Of a stretch of 64,000 bases of DNA, positions 48,258 to 60,391 are shown in pieces (the first letter of the stretch is position 1; the number at the start of each line of letters is the position of its first letter). A model generated the notes under the pieces. The model saw only the letters and a program-made list of their open reading frames with translations, searched no databases and had not been told where the DNA came from. Origin of the DNA: Glossina fuscipes (lineage: Eukaryota > Arthropoda > Insecta > Diptera > Glossinidae). The translations under genes were made by a program, and so were the position numbers. The DNA lies in assembly GCF_014805625.2 (NCBI RefSeq), contig NW_023998455.1, positions 6,303,805 through 6,367,804 of the forward strand. Reading direction: 5' to 3'.

Positions 48258-51200
48258 CATACATACATACATGCATAGGCAAAATTTATATGCAAATGAT
48301 ATAAATTGAAGCAAACAAGTCAGATATATTTATATTTAAGACGGTGCCCCTGTAAAAAGATACCATCACCCTAAGTGACTATATAAAAAAGTTGTCAAAT
48401 TGTTCTTGTTCTTTTTCTTGTATGATATTTCGCATTGTGTCAAAAATTGCTTTCTTTTTTTTACGTAATACATTAATTATCGATTATGCGATTCATGAAG
48501 ACAAGCAACATACACTTGACTTGAAATTATCTCTTCGCGTTCCTCTCTTTTTGTGTTGTTGCCTTCAGTGATCCCTAAAATATTTACGACTTATATTCGA
48601 AAATGTGTGAATGCGAGGGAAACATTTCAAGTTCAAGTTCAAAAAGTCGAAAGATTTTAAACAGTTCTCAGCTCAAATCTCAAATCAACATATTTTACAT
48701 ATATATATTTTTGTGTTATTTTTTCCCCCATTTTTAGTTTTGTTTCGGGCATATCGCTATTGGGCACCTCGACCGAAATCTACGTTTATGGCACACAGTA
48801 CGCGTTTATTTTAATAACCTTAGCGATATCAGGCGTTGTGTCATGGTATGTCTTCTTACCGGTTTTCTATAATCTACAATTGACTTCAACCTATGAGGTA
48901 AGTCCAGCGAATTTTTGTGATTATTATTGCTTGACAATAAAGTTTTAAGTACTTCTTAATAGAAAAAGCTGTTCGAACTGCTTTTTTATACTAAATCGTA
49001 TTTTGTAGAATTTTATGCCAAACCAGTTTAAATTGCTTACGAGTTATTTCGAGAATTGCATATCATACAAGTTCTGTTAACAAGTGAGGTTAGATGAAAT
49101 TTCGCTCCACTTGCTTACCATTCTTACCGTAGAATTGATCTTCGCAAGAATTAAGATCATTAAACGACAAGTCAAGTTGTCGCGTCTTGTTCTTGTTCTT
49201 CTCTCAGGAGAATTAGTTGAAAAGATCTCTCCAACAACAACAACGAATGAAAAATTTGAAGAGATTTGGGCCAGATTTTTTCGAAAACACTGTTCGATCA
49301 TTGCCATGAAGAAATGTCCCACTTAATGTTATTGATGCAAACGATGCAAGAAAGATATTAGCGGGAATTGCAAGGCTCTGCCATGAAAGGAGAACAGGTG
49401 GATGAACCGATAAAAAAAGTGTTCCTGGGACTAAGGCTATTCCGAAACAAGTGAATTATGTAAAGAACTGTTGAAAGTGCGTGTGTAACGTGAGATATTT
49501 AAAAAAAAAAAAAATTTATTGCTTTTGCAGAGAAATCGTTCTAAAAAAACCGCTGCTTTAATATTGAACTTATCTATGGATTCTTTCAGCAAGAGGGGCG
49601 ACTTTAAATTAAGTCCGCGCATATAAGCATTTGTATCACGAGCCATGTGTTGCATAGCATAGTGTATGCTATATGGATACATTTTGATTTGTTAAGAATG
49701 ACTTTGCTCTTCATACCTAGTCTTCTCTTTTTGTGCACAAGAATATTTTTCCCGTTCGCCTCTCATCATAAGAACCTACGATAACCGTTAATGTCTTTCT
49801 TGCCGGTGAAGTGAACAGTCCATGCATACTTTCGTTATTACTCTTCTCAGTTATGGGAACATACGCTTCTTTAACTAATGTGCTACCAGTTTATATGCAA
49901 TTTTTAACTTAACCATCAAACATATATAGATCCAGTTGATGCTTTCTTCAATATTTTGAAAGCCATTGAAAGTTCTATTCGCAATCAAGTCTCTCTGTCT
50001 CATTATGAATCTTATCGAGATGTATTCATTTTCGCTTCCGGATCACTGTGATACGAAAGAGTAACTAAGCGTCACATTTGGGCCTTTGGTGGGTGTCTGA
50101 AGACGAGGTCAGCTCGAGTATAAAGGCATTGTGGAATGAGAAATTCAAAAAAATGTGTAGAAAAGCAGACTAGTCTTCTAGCAACTCATGGCGCACTTGC
50201 TTTTCAAGTCATATATGCGAAAAGCTTTGTAAGCAATCTTCTACGATTACCTAACTTTTCGTAGCTTATGACTAACGTATGCAAAGTACAAAAACTGCAA
50301 CACATTCACTTCAATGCAATCAAACGAACTTGTACTGCGTTAAGAGTTTCAGATGTCTCTTTGAGTACATCCTGAAATGCGAATGTTGTGAGATGAAGAC
50401 AAGCGTAAGACTGTCAGTCGTATTCGGAACAACAGCACATATTGAAAGGTGGCAGCCACCATGATGTAGGAAAGTTCCATTGTAACGATTGCTAAATTTG
50501 ATGCAAAACCACTAAAACTATGGCAGGGAAACCTGTGCTGATGACCGGTCTCAATGCCTGAATCATTCAATCGCAGGTTAATTTTTAATGATATGATTCC
50601 ACAGATCAGTCATATGTAGAAAAATTCTACACTCTCGAAGGTATAAGGATGCTTTCGAATATTTTCATCAATAATTAGAAACCAGTTTTGTTGAAGTCTT
50701 GACCTTTTGAACAGATTTGTTGGTGGATAGGTAGGCATGTCCACGTGTTTGATATGTACAGGATTTCCAAGAAAAAATTCAAATGTTGAAGAAGAATTTC
50801 TTCCACCGAAGGACACCTATTTAGAGTAAGCAGCAAAAGACTGGAGATAGGAGAAGTGAAAATTTCACCCTACTTTTCAGCTGATATATTAAGCTGGTCA
50901 ATGTAAAAAGTAAAATTCTTTTCTAACATTTTATATTAAATTAAAACGAAAAGACCATAGATGTATACTCACCTGAACACAAAATGCTTATTTATAGTAT
51001 TTTGAGATGCGGTTCGGTAAAGCCATACGCCTGTTTGGGTCGACTTTATTCTCAGTTGGGACGGTAAGTTGCACAGCTACGGGCATACGATCTGAAATGA
51101 ACGAAAGAAAAAATTTTATCGTAAATTATTTTCCGCCTTTTATTTATGACTCGATATCTTCTAATATTTTATCAACGATGCATTAAATGGATGAAATACG

Positions 51201-51309
51201 TATATATATCTTGGTTCAGATTACCTGGTTACCTATAGTGATTTATGTGCCAGCTTTAGCATTTAATCAAGGTAAATTAATCCAATCGAATTTTTACAAG
51301 TTTTAAAAA

Positions 51310-51340
<31 letters not shown>

Positions 51341-53852
51341 AGTTACCGGAATTAATATTCATATTGTTACTCCTGTCGTATGTGTAGTTTGCATATTCTA
51401 CACTACCGTGGTAAGATATTGTTTTCTTCTTCTTCTTCTTCTTCTACTATTTACCCCCCTTTGAAGTGCTTATCGAGGGGTCGATAAATTAGCACAAAAT
51501 CGGTCTGATTTTAAGGGTGTTGTCCGAACAAGTCCGATATAATGCAGAAAATTGCAAACCTTGATTAAAATCCACAACAGTCGAAACAATTAGCGTAGTC
51601 CACAATGGACTACGGCCCGCCATTCAATGTCCCGCATCACTTCGCTTAAAACAGCTATTCATAGAGAAACATTTCAATCCGAAACCGAGCTTCAATGGCG
51701 TCCGTTTAACAACTAACGGTTTTACAAATAAAAGACTTTGCAAGGGAATTGGTCGAAAAAGTGGTCCAATCGAATCTATCGCCGTAACAAGTTTCATCAA
51801 AATATCCTAAAAATTTGCGGCCCATCGGCTGAACACACAAAAATACATTGGCAGATCGACAGACAGACATGTGAAAATGACGTTTAATAAAAGACGGATC
51901 TATCTTAAGCCTAATAGCAAAAAAAATATATTTTATTTAAATAAAACATTCACTTCAGGTATATCTAACTATCTGTCGGAGCCCACATATATAATTAGTA
52001 GGATCTGCATTATTATTATGAACTGCTTGCTTCGCTTCCTTTGCTTGTTATTTTAAGGAAACTTATTTTATTAAGCAATACAACCGACCAAAGGTTGGAT
52101 TTGAAAATCGTCTGCCATTTTCCTTAGTTACAGCATGATTGATAAATTGTCTCAATTGGCATAAAGATATGCCAAATATGCTAAAAAGTGTCATAATTTG
52201 GACAATCGTTTTGAAGGCACACGCATCTACCACTCTATATATGACTACATTAACTCATATATCCGGTCAATGGATCGCATATGGTCCACTCATTTCGCTT
52301 TATAATGATGGATAATATAAAAGAGTTTGTTTACCTTTATTTAGGGCGGATTGAAGGCAGTTGTTTGGACCGATGTCATACAAACGGTGATTATGATTGG
52401 CGCCATCATATTCATTATCGTTAAAGGCACTATTGATATCGGTGGTTTTCATGTGGTTTGGCAGCGTAATTACGATAGCGGACGCATAGAGCTACCCGAG
52501 TATGTCTATTGACTTTTGAAATCAAATCGAGAACAAATTATTGATTGCTCGTATAATTTCCATATAGTTTTACGTGGGATCCTACTGTACGGATTTCAAT
52601 GCTCTCGATATTCGTCGGTACGACTTTATACTTTATACAAGTGTGTTGCGGCAATCAGGTGATTGTTCAGCGGTATCTCTCGTTGCCTAGTATGAAACAA
52701 GCAAAGTTGGCATGTGTTCTATTTACAGGCGGTGTTATATTGTTTTACCTCATAACATTTTATAACGGTTTACTGATATTTGCAACTTATCACGATTGTG
52801 ATCCGCTAAGTACAAAGGTGATAAAAAAATTATTCATATGTATGCATATCATGTACATGTACACACGTATGTTTTAATGTATTTTAGTTAGCTAAAGCTA
52901 AAGATCAATTGGTACCGTTGATGGTAATGGAAACGTTACGCTTCTTACCAGGCATGCCCGGCTTATTTGTGGCGGGAGTTTTCAGTGCTGCTTTAAGTTC
53001 TTTGTCGACTGGCTTGAATTCTTTGGCAGCTGTCTTCTTAGAAGATTATATAAAACCTTCACGAGTAACTCCGCTAAGTGAAAGGCAAACGGCGATCATA
53101 ATGCGTATATCGGTTGTACTGATTGGTACGTTATGTGTTGCGCTTGTGTTCGTTGTCGAACATTTGGGTCATGCGGTGCTGCAGCTATCGATAACATTGG
53201 GCTCCGTTACTTGTGGTCCCTTATTGGGCTTATTTTTAATGGGACTATTAGTTCCATGGATAAACGCTAAAGTAAGTACGAAAGGGAATCTTTCCAAAAG
53301 TTTTAATATTTTTTTGCATCTTATGTAGAGCGCTATGTCAGGAAGTATTATCTCGACTGCGGTAATGACTTGGATTTGTGTGAAGGGACAAATGGCTTTG
53401 GCATCTGGTGAACTGGTGTACGCCGAAAAGCCCGTAACTACCGCGGGCTGCACCTATGACTTTGAACCTAAAGCACAACTTAACAGCACTTTGCTCATGG
53501 ACGATAGGCAAGTTTCTCTCGAAACGCTGTCCACAGAGAGCTTCATTTGATCTTGTCTATCCAAACGCTTCTTGTTCTTTTCTTTAGCTCGAAAACCGTA
53601 TCGGAGTACATATATCACATGTCTTTCACATTCTATGTTACTGTGGGCTGTTTGGTTTCAATTATTTCTTCAGGCTTATCAACTATAATCTTCGGACGTA
53701 ATAATCCCTCCGAAATGGATAAGAAATTGTTTGCTCCTTGCATACGATCTTTTATAAAGCCGTCGCCGTACCAAAGTGTGTGCAAAGATGAACAAACTGT
53801 AATTCATTTGAAAAACGATTTGAAATTGTCGTCGAAAGACTTTAGGCCTTAA
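44930..53852 (+). CDS. SLC5-type sodium:solute symporter, ten exons
   Basis: Exons: 44930-45423, 48738-48897, 50998-51063, 51220-51271, 51343-51410, 52345-52499, 52568-52817, 52888-53271, 53329-53507, 53588-53852; 690 residues, all phases consistent. The protein has the fold of sodium-coupled monocarboxylate/multivitamin transporters: FGWMDYFIFVLMLVVCAIVG, the flexible DYLVGGRKMKVVPVSLSLVA, SFVSGISLLGTSTEIYVYGT, VIYVPALAFNQVTGI, GGLKAVVWTDVIQTVIM, CCGNQVIVQRYLSL and FVAGVFSAALSSLSTGLNSL. It should import an organic anion with sodium across the plasma membrane; the substrate cannot be read from sequence. The first 75 residues are a Thr/Ala-rich tail from ACA/GCA repeats. The last intron starts with GC (AG/GCAAGT). 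Introns 1 and 2 are 3.3 and 2.1 kb. The usual alternative start upstream (TTG) is not used. Confidence 0.93.
47430..47500 (+). repeat. Dispersed TGTCCGTC repeat core
   Basis: Contains TTAAATCGATTTAAGCTCGG followed by CTGTCTGTCTATCC and CCGTCCGTTTG, the diagnostic core of the family. The flanks are diverged. Confidence 0.55.
48229..48272. repeat. (ACAT)11 microsatellite
   Basis: Eleven perfect ACAT units inside the first symporter intron, ending just before ACATGCATAG. Confidence 0.95.
48898..50997 (+). other. Symporter intron 2, 2.1 kb
   Basis: AT-rich intron sequence. An open frame on both strands around 49080-49325 reads fairly like protein but has no recognised domain or splice partners. 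A poly-A run lies at about 49501-49514. No repeat family was seen. Confidence 0.5.
51411..52344 (+). other. Symporter intron 5, 0.9 kb
   Basis: It starts with GTAAGA and a TTC microsatellite (about 51427-51443). A reverse copy of the dispersed repeat core (GCAGATCGACAGACAGACAT) lies at about 51852-51872. The rest is plain intron. Confidence 0.55.
53508..53587 (+). other. GC-AG intron in the symporter
   Basis: The donor reads AG/GCAAGT, the standard form for the rare GC-AG intron class, and the acceptor is CTTTAG. Only this donor joins LLMDD to SSKTVSEYIYHMSF in the correct phase (2). If unspliced, translation would stop at 53550 after VSLETLSTESFI, giving a shorter C-terminus. Confidence 0.85.
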
Positions 53853-56800
53853 CGCGTGCTTCTGCATGCGTTTGTGATTGTATTTTATAAGCATTCACAG
53901 AATTGTTATTACATAAGTAGAAGAAATAATGTTTTTAATAAATGGAAGAGACCACCAATTACAAAACTAAGTTGAAAATATCCTCTTGCTTTCATTCATT
54001 CATTCACGCTTTACACTTTTTAAAAAAAAGCATTCTCTTCCGCTCTGAGATGTCCTTTAATCGATTTTTCGTTAGTATTGATGATAAGGTATTCGAAAGG
54101 ATTTTACTGTGTATTTCAGTATATTTTCTAATTTATTTCCATAATAGTCTCTGTCTGCTCTACATTTCTAGAGCAATTCGCTGGCCCCTAGAAACAAAGA
54201 AGAAAGAGAGAGAGAGAGAGAGAGAGATTAAGTCGAGAAAGTAATGCATTTGAATCAATGCTTGGCGTGAGTAGATATTATCTTGTGATTTTTAAACGGC
54301 CTTAAGGGGATAGACAATCGTTTTTTCACTTTTTTTTTTTTTTTTACTTAATAACTGTTTCTAGAATACGCGGAGAAAAGTCTTTATCCGCGAAACTATT
54401 TTTTTTTTTGTCATTTCGCGATTAACCGTAAGCAAAATGTCTTGATCACCGACCAAGCGACCGGCACTATTGTCGGCAATATTACGATGGTATGATTAGT
54501 ATTCTAAAAATCATTGAAATTTTGAAAACCAATATTGGTACCCAATTATGTAACTTGTGCATTAAAGTGAACGTTGACCGGTTCAAGAAAGCTGAGCGAT
54601 CTTTAACAGACGCTGCAAGAAAAAAGGGGAAAAAGGAGAAATATTTGGCCGTTTTATCGTTCTGGAATAAAATGCAAATCGTGTGATTGAACATCGGCCT
54701 GTTAATAAGACGAGTGATGTCACGTCTAAGTCCGCAATTAATAAACCAAGTTTGGTAATAGTTAATAGAATATAAATGAAAATTTTTGTCGTTGCGTCTG
54801 CTGTGGTTTATGACTAGTGAGCAATAAACCCAAAAGGGAGAATTCTCAGTTTATGTTGTAGGATAGGTGTGGCCATTAGCCGATTTGGCCTGCTTTCAGT
54901 AGTAGCTGGCTTCTGGGATTTTCAAAGTTTTTGCTGAATTTGAAGCCGATAAGGCAGACGAACGGGCCAATCGACACAGAATACTGTAAAGTAGTAGTAG
55001 ATTAACAGTGTAGTACAAGAATATATACTCTACGGGGTTTCTGAGGCGTTCAAATTATATTTTTATACGTTCTGACAAAATGAACCAAATCGTTGGTGGT
55101 GGCAGATATAAAGAAATTATTTCAATCATTAAAACTTATTTGAAAATAGAGTCTACGCTGCTTGCTTGTATTGGGCAAAATCCAACGCTTGGGATAACTT
55201 CAGTATCTCTATGTCATCCTCGAACTACGGCAGCTAAATGAACTAAATGAAGACGAATCTATTCCGTAAAGCACTCTATCACCTCGTTTCTACAATTTTT
55301 GTTCAGAACTCTTGAATAACGTCGGACAAAGTCGAGCTGCCTTAAAAAGTGCGAGGGTATGGCGGATTTTTTCATTCCGAAAATATCATTCCCAAGGTAT
55401 ATATTTTGTATAGGAATCCATAAAGTAATGTTTTATTCTTAAGCCAACTTTTGCGTAACGGACTTCGGATTTTACCAATGGTCGGCCAGGAGTAACAAAC
55501 CAATTATTAATTTGTAGGATTGTTTGATATATACGGTTTTTGATCTGCGTATGTTATTCATAGTGGATCTTCCGGAACATTCTCAGCGATTTATAAACCA
55601 AATTATCCTTGAAACATGAGATTTGAATCAAACGTCCTACTCGAGCAATGTTTCTATTTTGTAATAAATACCTTACATCGCTTAAGGATCTTGGTGAAAG
55701 AAAGTAATCGCTTCATTTAGAAACGAAAAAAAAAAAAAAAAATGCAGCCATCTGTTAGGCGCTCTTTTATAATAATGCTAAGGGTTTCAAGTTTTATTTT
55801 AATTGATTGACTTTCCAGATAACATAAGCACGATTTTTAACATAACAAGGCCAAATACCAAAAAACAATCGCAAAAAAAAAGTGAGCGCATAAAAGCAGT
55901 TTATAGATCTTTCTAATGCTCGCAAGAATATACAGCATGATTAAAGAGAAAGGAAAGAAAATAATGTGAATAAAAACAAAAATAAAATTAATTTTTAATA
56001 ATACCTTTTATTTTATTATTACCCTAGCGATAATTAATTTATTCCCCAGAACTGAATTTTTGGATTAAAGTAAAATGAGCACTCGCCGCAGTAAAACTAT
56101 CGATCCTAATTATAAAAAAGACTCAATAGGACCTTTCAGAACTTTTTTTTTTTTAAAGAATATGATTATAAAGCATGCAAAACTCGAATAATATGTGATG
56201 ATTTTTGTACTCTAAACGATTTGTGGTACGGGGTATATTAAATTTGCACGAGCATATGTAACACCCCGAAAGGCTTAAGATAGAGCTACCTTTTTATTAA
56301 AAAGGCTTAAGCTTGTCTATCCGTCCGGCATCTGGTCATTGTGTAAGTGTTCGTTTTCCCGTACTTACGCACTGGGACATCTGAAGGATTCATTGGGTGT
56401 TGCAAATGCGTGGCCAAGGCGGATTCTGCCAAATATTCTGTTTTCAATGGTTTTCTCAATGATCGTCGGGTACAAAGTAGATGGGAGAAGATTAGCGTTA
56501 ACATTGGAGTAGTGTGTGTTTTTTTTTTTTATCAATTTTCGCTTCATTATTTTTCCAATGCAGTTTTTAAATTTCATATGTGTCGTTGATACACGACTCA
56601 CCAGCAATTAAGCAAAAGCTTTGTCGTACTCGCCTGTTGGTTCGCCACGTATTCAAAGAAAGCCTACAAGGCATGACTCGCTTCTAAGCTGTACTTTCGA
56701 GGGAGAGACCTGTTGTTTAAATCGACTACAAATGAGGGACGGAACTATAACTATTTTTCGATATTCACGATATATGCGAGCCAGCAGTTACGTGAACGCA

Positions 56801-57392
56801 TTTGGAAACACATACATTTTAATGTGGCTCGTCTCAATTCCAGTAAATCAGAAAAGTAATTTTTTAGAAAAGAAGAAGAAAAGACAATTAAAATCATAGC
56901 AAAATTAGATATAAAATAATTGATTATTATCCGAGGGGTGTATGGGTATCGCTGAGTATACTACGAACCAATGGCATTTAAACTTTGCTTAGGCATTCTG
57001 AAAATATATTCCAGTGATGGTGAAGCAACTGAGAACTAAAGCCTTATTAAAACCTTCCATTACAGATATTTTCGAAACTCATATGTTTTCAAAGAAATCA
57101 AAATCAAGAAGCATTGATAGGAAAAAAAATCGAAACTTTTTTGTTCTCTGAGACTCCTGTTTCTTCCAAATTAAACTTGCCGTGAAAAAAAATACAAAAT
57201 TGCAAGAACTCCAAGTGGATTTATGGCCGATTAACGATCTTGCAATTATTATTTTTTTTTTTTTTTGCAGAAATTGTAAATTTAAGTTTTTAGAAAAACG
57301 TAAAGAAAGAAAAATACTTCTTGTGATACATTTATTGGAGCGAATGAAAGGAAAAAGAAATTCCACGTAAAGAAAGCGAATAAGTTTTTAAA
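53853..57392. other. 3.5-kb intergenic region, no gene seen
   Basis: The 3' UTR of the symporter (AATAAA near 53936) is followed by AT-rich DNA with a GA microsatellite (about 54205-54227), poly-T and poly-A runs and a possible diverged dispersed-repeat core (GTCTATCCGTCCGGC, about 56312). Short open frames here show no domains. Confidence 0.55.
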
Positions 57393-59402
57393 ATGTATTG
57401 TAATTGGGATTTTAGTCGGCCCGAGTGTTGTGCTCCCATGATGCAGGATCCATGTGATACATTTTGTGATTGTCAGCCAATGGATTATTCAAGGTGTTGT
57501 TATCCTTGCCCTCCTACTTGCCCTATTCCTTGTCCCACTCCGCCCAGTCGTACAGCAAACACCTATCCGCAGCAAATTGTTAACGAGTATATGGAAAAAA
57601 ATAAAAATGGTGCCCGTAAGTTCCCAAGTATTGCTTTAGGATCGAAAACGGAAGTTATAAACAAGCAACTGCGTGATATAAGAAAGCCCAGGCTTCAGTC
57701 AGAGATTAGGAGAAGAAGCAGGTCTCCGCGCGAATGTAATGTTGACACTTGTAAATCGCGAACAAAAACGATAGAAGTGTGCACTTGTCAGTCGGATAAT
57801 GGAAAAAAAGTCGAGCAAGAAAAGAAATCAAATGGTGATATACTTCTAAATAAAACCAAAAAACCACGGCTGCCAGAAAATACTGCCAAGGAAGAAAGAA
57901 CTACACTAAGAGATAAGCGGCCAGAAGTTGTGAAAACAAGTCAAACTCCATCAGAGCCATTTCCATCGAAAGGGAGACAATTTTCGCGCAAAATCAATGG
58001 AGGAACGAAGCATAAAGATGCTGCGAAAAGAAGGAAATCTCCAGAAACGACCGCGGAAAGGGAAGAGCCCACCGTATGCAAATGTCCGCAGCAACCAGTT
58101 ATAAATATAATAAAGTGTGAGAAAAAGTGCAAATCGGAATCAGATAAAAAAGTACCTAAAAATCAACCCAGGAAGAAAGTGTCGCAGAAATATGTACCGA
58201 AATCTAAGCCGGAGATACTTGCTCAGGCAGAAGAGAGTGATTCTGATAGTGATAGCGCTTACAAAGACATTGACGAATATCACGACTCGGCAGATTCTGT
58301 GGGGTTTGCGCAAAATGGCGATTCTGAAGAATCATCATCACAAAAAGAGAAAGCTAAGCGCGATAGAGCAAACGCTTGTTCGTGTACCGGTCAAGAATAT
58401 ACGCATGCGGGCCTATGCTGCTGTGTTTGTGAAAAGTTTTTAAATAAACGCCCAGAAAAGCCGATAGAAAAGCCTTCAGGAAATCCGTCAGAAAAACTTT
58501 CAGAAAAACCTGTTGAAAATCCCGTGGAGAAACTTCGGTCGGAGCGATCCGCCCCGCGTTCATGTACCTGTTGCACTTGCTCAGCAGAACAACGCTTACA
58601 ACCAGTTAAGGTAATTATGTTGGTATTTCATCCTACCTCACAAAACAAGAAATTATGTAAAAATACAGATGCAGAAGTCATGGATTTCACGTGCATCCAA
58701 AATTCAACTCTGCTACGAAATCTGGTAGCCAAAAACTGCGACTTCGACAGCGATTCAAATCTAGTTAAATTGCCTCATGCATCTTCCGATTGCTTTGGCG
58801 AGAAACTACTATGCACATGTCAGTTCAAGGATAGGAAAAATTTTGCGAAGAATGGACATATGATTAACCGCAACGGGAAATATCAAAGTCGTGCTCTCGG
58901 CGGGGCCGAGTTAAGTGCCAAGTCATACGAGGAAAACAATTGTGATGATTGTTTACATTTGCAGCGACCAATCTCACAACGGTCCTCATCATTATTACAC
59001 GATTTGTATATGTCTAAAAAAGATAACGTAAAAGATTTCGAAAGTGACTCTTTGTTAGCCGAGTGCTCAATGTGTTCGAAAATATCATTATCGGAGGATT
59101 ATATCCGCAATCCTTTACATAAATCAGTAAAAGACTATTATATAAAGGATCGATCGGTTGAGAAACTCGGATTTCCCGAAATTCTAAAATCGCACGATAG
59201 TCAATATTCGAATATTCTCAAATTATGGTTTGCCTTGAATAACTACGAACCGATTGAAGTTCTGTGGACGAAATTTAAATCACCGCTATCATCTCATATA
59301 TCCATTAGGACGAGACCTTCACTTATAACCAGATATTGGACAGCTTTAAAAATTGATTTTTATCAAAAATGGGATATGGTGTGTAAATACGGTAATTTTT
59401 AA
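57393..59402 (+). CDS. Cysteine-rich orphan protein A, 669 residues
   Basis: A single 2-kb open frame, far longer than chance in this AT-rich DNA. I recognise no family. The N-terminus is Cys/Pro-rich (CCYPCPPTCPIPCPTPP). Short Cys clusters recur, separated by disordered Lys/Glu/Ser-rich spacers: CNVDTCKSR, VCTCQSDNGKK, TVCKCPQQP, CEKKCKS, ACSCTGQEY, LCCCVCEKF and SCTCCTCSAEQ. An imperfect repeat of KPSEK-type units (about residues 352-374) lies in the middle. The C-terminal 90 residues are less biased (KLWFALNNYEPIEVLWTKF). No signal peptide is evident. A GTGTGT donor at 59379 would replace the last residues with the exon at 60157-60294. Such Cys-rich, quickly evolving proteins in flies are often sperm-tail or testis proteins, but nothing here proves that. 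Confidence 0.75.
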   Translation: MYCNWDFSRPECCAPMMQDPCDTFCDCQPMDYSRCCYPCPPTCPIPCPTPPSRTANTYPQQIVNEYMEKNKNGARKFPSIALGSKTEVINKQLRDIRKPRLQSEIRRRSRSPRECNVDTCKSRTKTIEVCTCQSDNGKKVEQEKKSNGDILLNKTKKPRLPENTAKEERTTLRDKRPEVVKTSQTPSEPFPSKGRQFSRKINGGTKHKDAAKRRKSPETTAEREEPTVCKCPQQPVINIIKCEKKCKSESDKKVPKNQPRKKVSQKYVPKSKPEILAQAEESDSDSDSAYKDIDEYHDSADSVGFAQNGDSEESSSQKEKAKRDRANACSCTGQEYTHAGLCCCVCEKFLNKRPEKPIEKPSGNPSEKLSEKPVENPVEKLRSERSAPRSCTCCTCSAEQRLQPVKVIMLVFHPTSQNKKLCKNTDAEVMDFTCIQNSTLLRNLVAKNCDFDSDSNLVKLPHASSDCFGEKLLCTCQFKDRKNFAKNGHMINRNGKYQSRALGGAELSAKSYEENNCDDCLHLQRPISQRSSSLLHDLYMSKKDNVKDFESDSLLAECSMCSKISLSEDYIRNPLHKSVKDYYIKDRSVEKLGFPEILKSHDSQYSNILKLWFALNNYEPIEVLWTKFKSPLSSHISIRTRPSLITRYWTALKIDFYQKWDMVCKYGNF

Positions 59403-60391
59403 ACTTATTTTCCTTTTTTTTTTCGTGAAAAATAGCCGTAAAACTTTGTGAAATTTCTTACATATATCTCACTTGAGATCCTATAAAATATATGCATATT
59501 GGTTGACTGATTAAGTGAGTGAATGGAGAAGTCGATACATAACGTAATTAATCAATGCGATAAATCATCTGCTGTTGATTGGCTGGCTCGCAAAATAAGA
59601 AGAAGAAGTAATATTTCATGAAAAAGTCGGCCCGATTCCAATTGGATATCAAACTCTGGGAATATGAAATCAAAATCCGATTCCGTTCCATTTTTCAATG
59701 TTTCTCTTAAAAATATTTTTTTGAAACTTTTTTATTATATTAATATTTAGTTCATAATTTCAGTTTTCGTGACGTTGTTCGGACCCTCTTCGATTTATTG
59801 TTTGCAAAGCGCGGATTGTTATCTGTTTAGTTTTTATTTCCATTCCACAGTTTAGAAATGATTGGAGGAAATTTTTCTTGACGCCTCAAAGTCAAAATAA
59901 ACTTTTTAGAATTTGTCAACCCATGGGATAGCATAGCAGAAGAGAACAAAATTTTTTGATACGTACTTCATTTCATAATAACTTCACAAATTTTACCAAA
60001 TATTTATCAATTTTATTCGAAAATTTTTTTTAAATTTTTATTTTATATAAATAATTACCGGCTTTTTCATTACTTTTGCAAATAAAACTGTTTCGGAAAA
60101 TAAACATTCTCATATCTACGTCTATTTTAAATCTGAAAATTTTTCGAAATCTCCAGCCGCAAATACTGAAGGAAATAGAACTCTCCAGCAGGGCTTTGCA
60201 AATCGATGCATCCGCGTGGCAGTTGGATTGCGGCAAACAACAGTTATCTGGATTGTTATCAAACTACTTACCGCTGCAATTTGGTAGAAAGTAGTTAATC
60301 GAGAAACTCTATTAGAAGCGGATCAGTCACCAGAATATCCAATCAGATGGTAGAGTACCAATAAAAAAAAAAAAAGGGTTCGACAACGCCA
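59403..60391. other. Spacer between the two Cys-rich genes
   Basis: AT-rich sequence that contains one likely exon (60157-60294, listed separately). The rest appears to be UTR, intron or intergenic DNA. No repeat family was recognised. Confidence 0.45.
60157..60294 (+). CDS. Candidate terminal exon of Cys-rich gene A
   Basis: After an acceptor-like AATCTCCAG the frame reads PQILKEIELSSRALQ, continues WQLDCGKQQLSGLLSNYLPL and ends at TAG. The composition is protein-like and unlike the surrounding DNA. It has no ATG in good context, so it needs an upstream exon; a phase-0 join from 59378 (KWDM) works and gives a 707-residue protein. The join is inferred. Confidence 0.4.
   Translation, partial: PQILKEIELSSRALQIDASAWQLDCGKQQLSGLLSNYLPLQFGRK

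Larger units (their letters stand above)
45424..48737 (+). other. Symporter intron 1, 3.3 kb
   Basis: This intron carries a reverse copy of the dispersed repeat core (about 45930-45990), a forward copy (about 47430-47500), an (ACAT) microsatellite of 11 units (48229-48272) and otherwise AT-rich sequence. No internal gene is supported. Its size and position make it a likely home for enhancers, but no site was recognised. Confidence 0.6.

Noticed and set aside
49084..49326. 80-codon frames on both strands in symporter intron 2
   Set aside because: The peptide looks moderately protein-like, but it has no domain, no splice partners and sits within an intron.
57454..58576. Short frames on both strands within Cys-rich gene A
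   Set aside because: They are shadows of the 669-codon frame.
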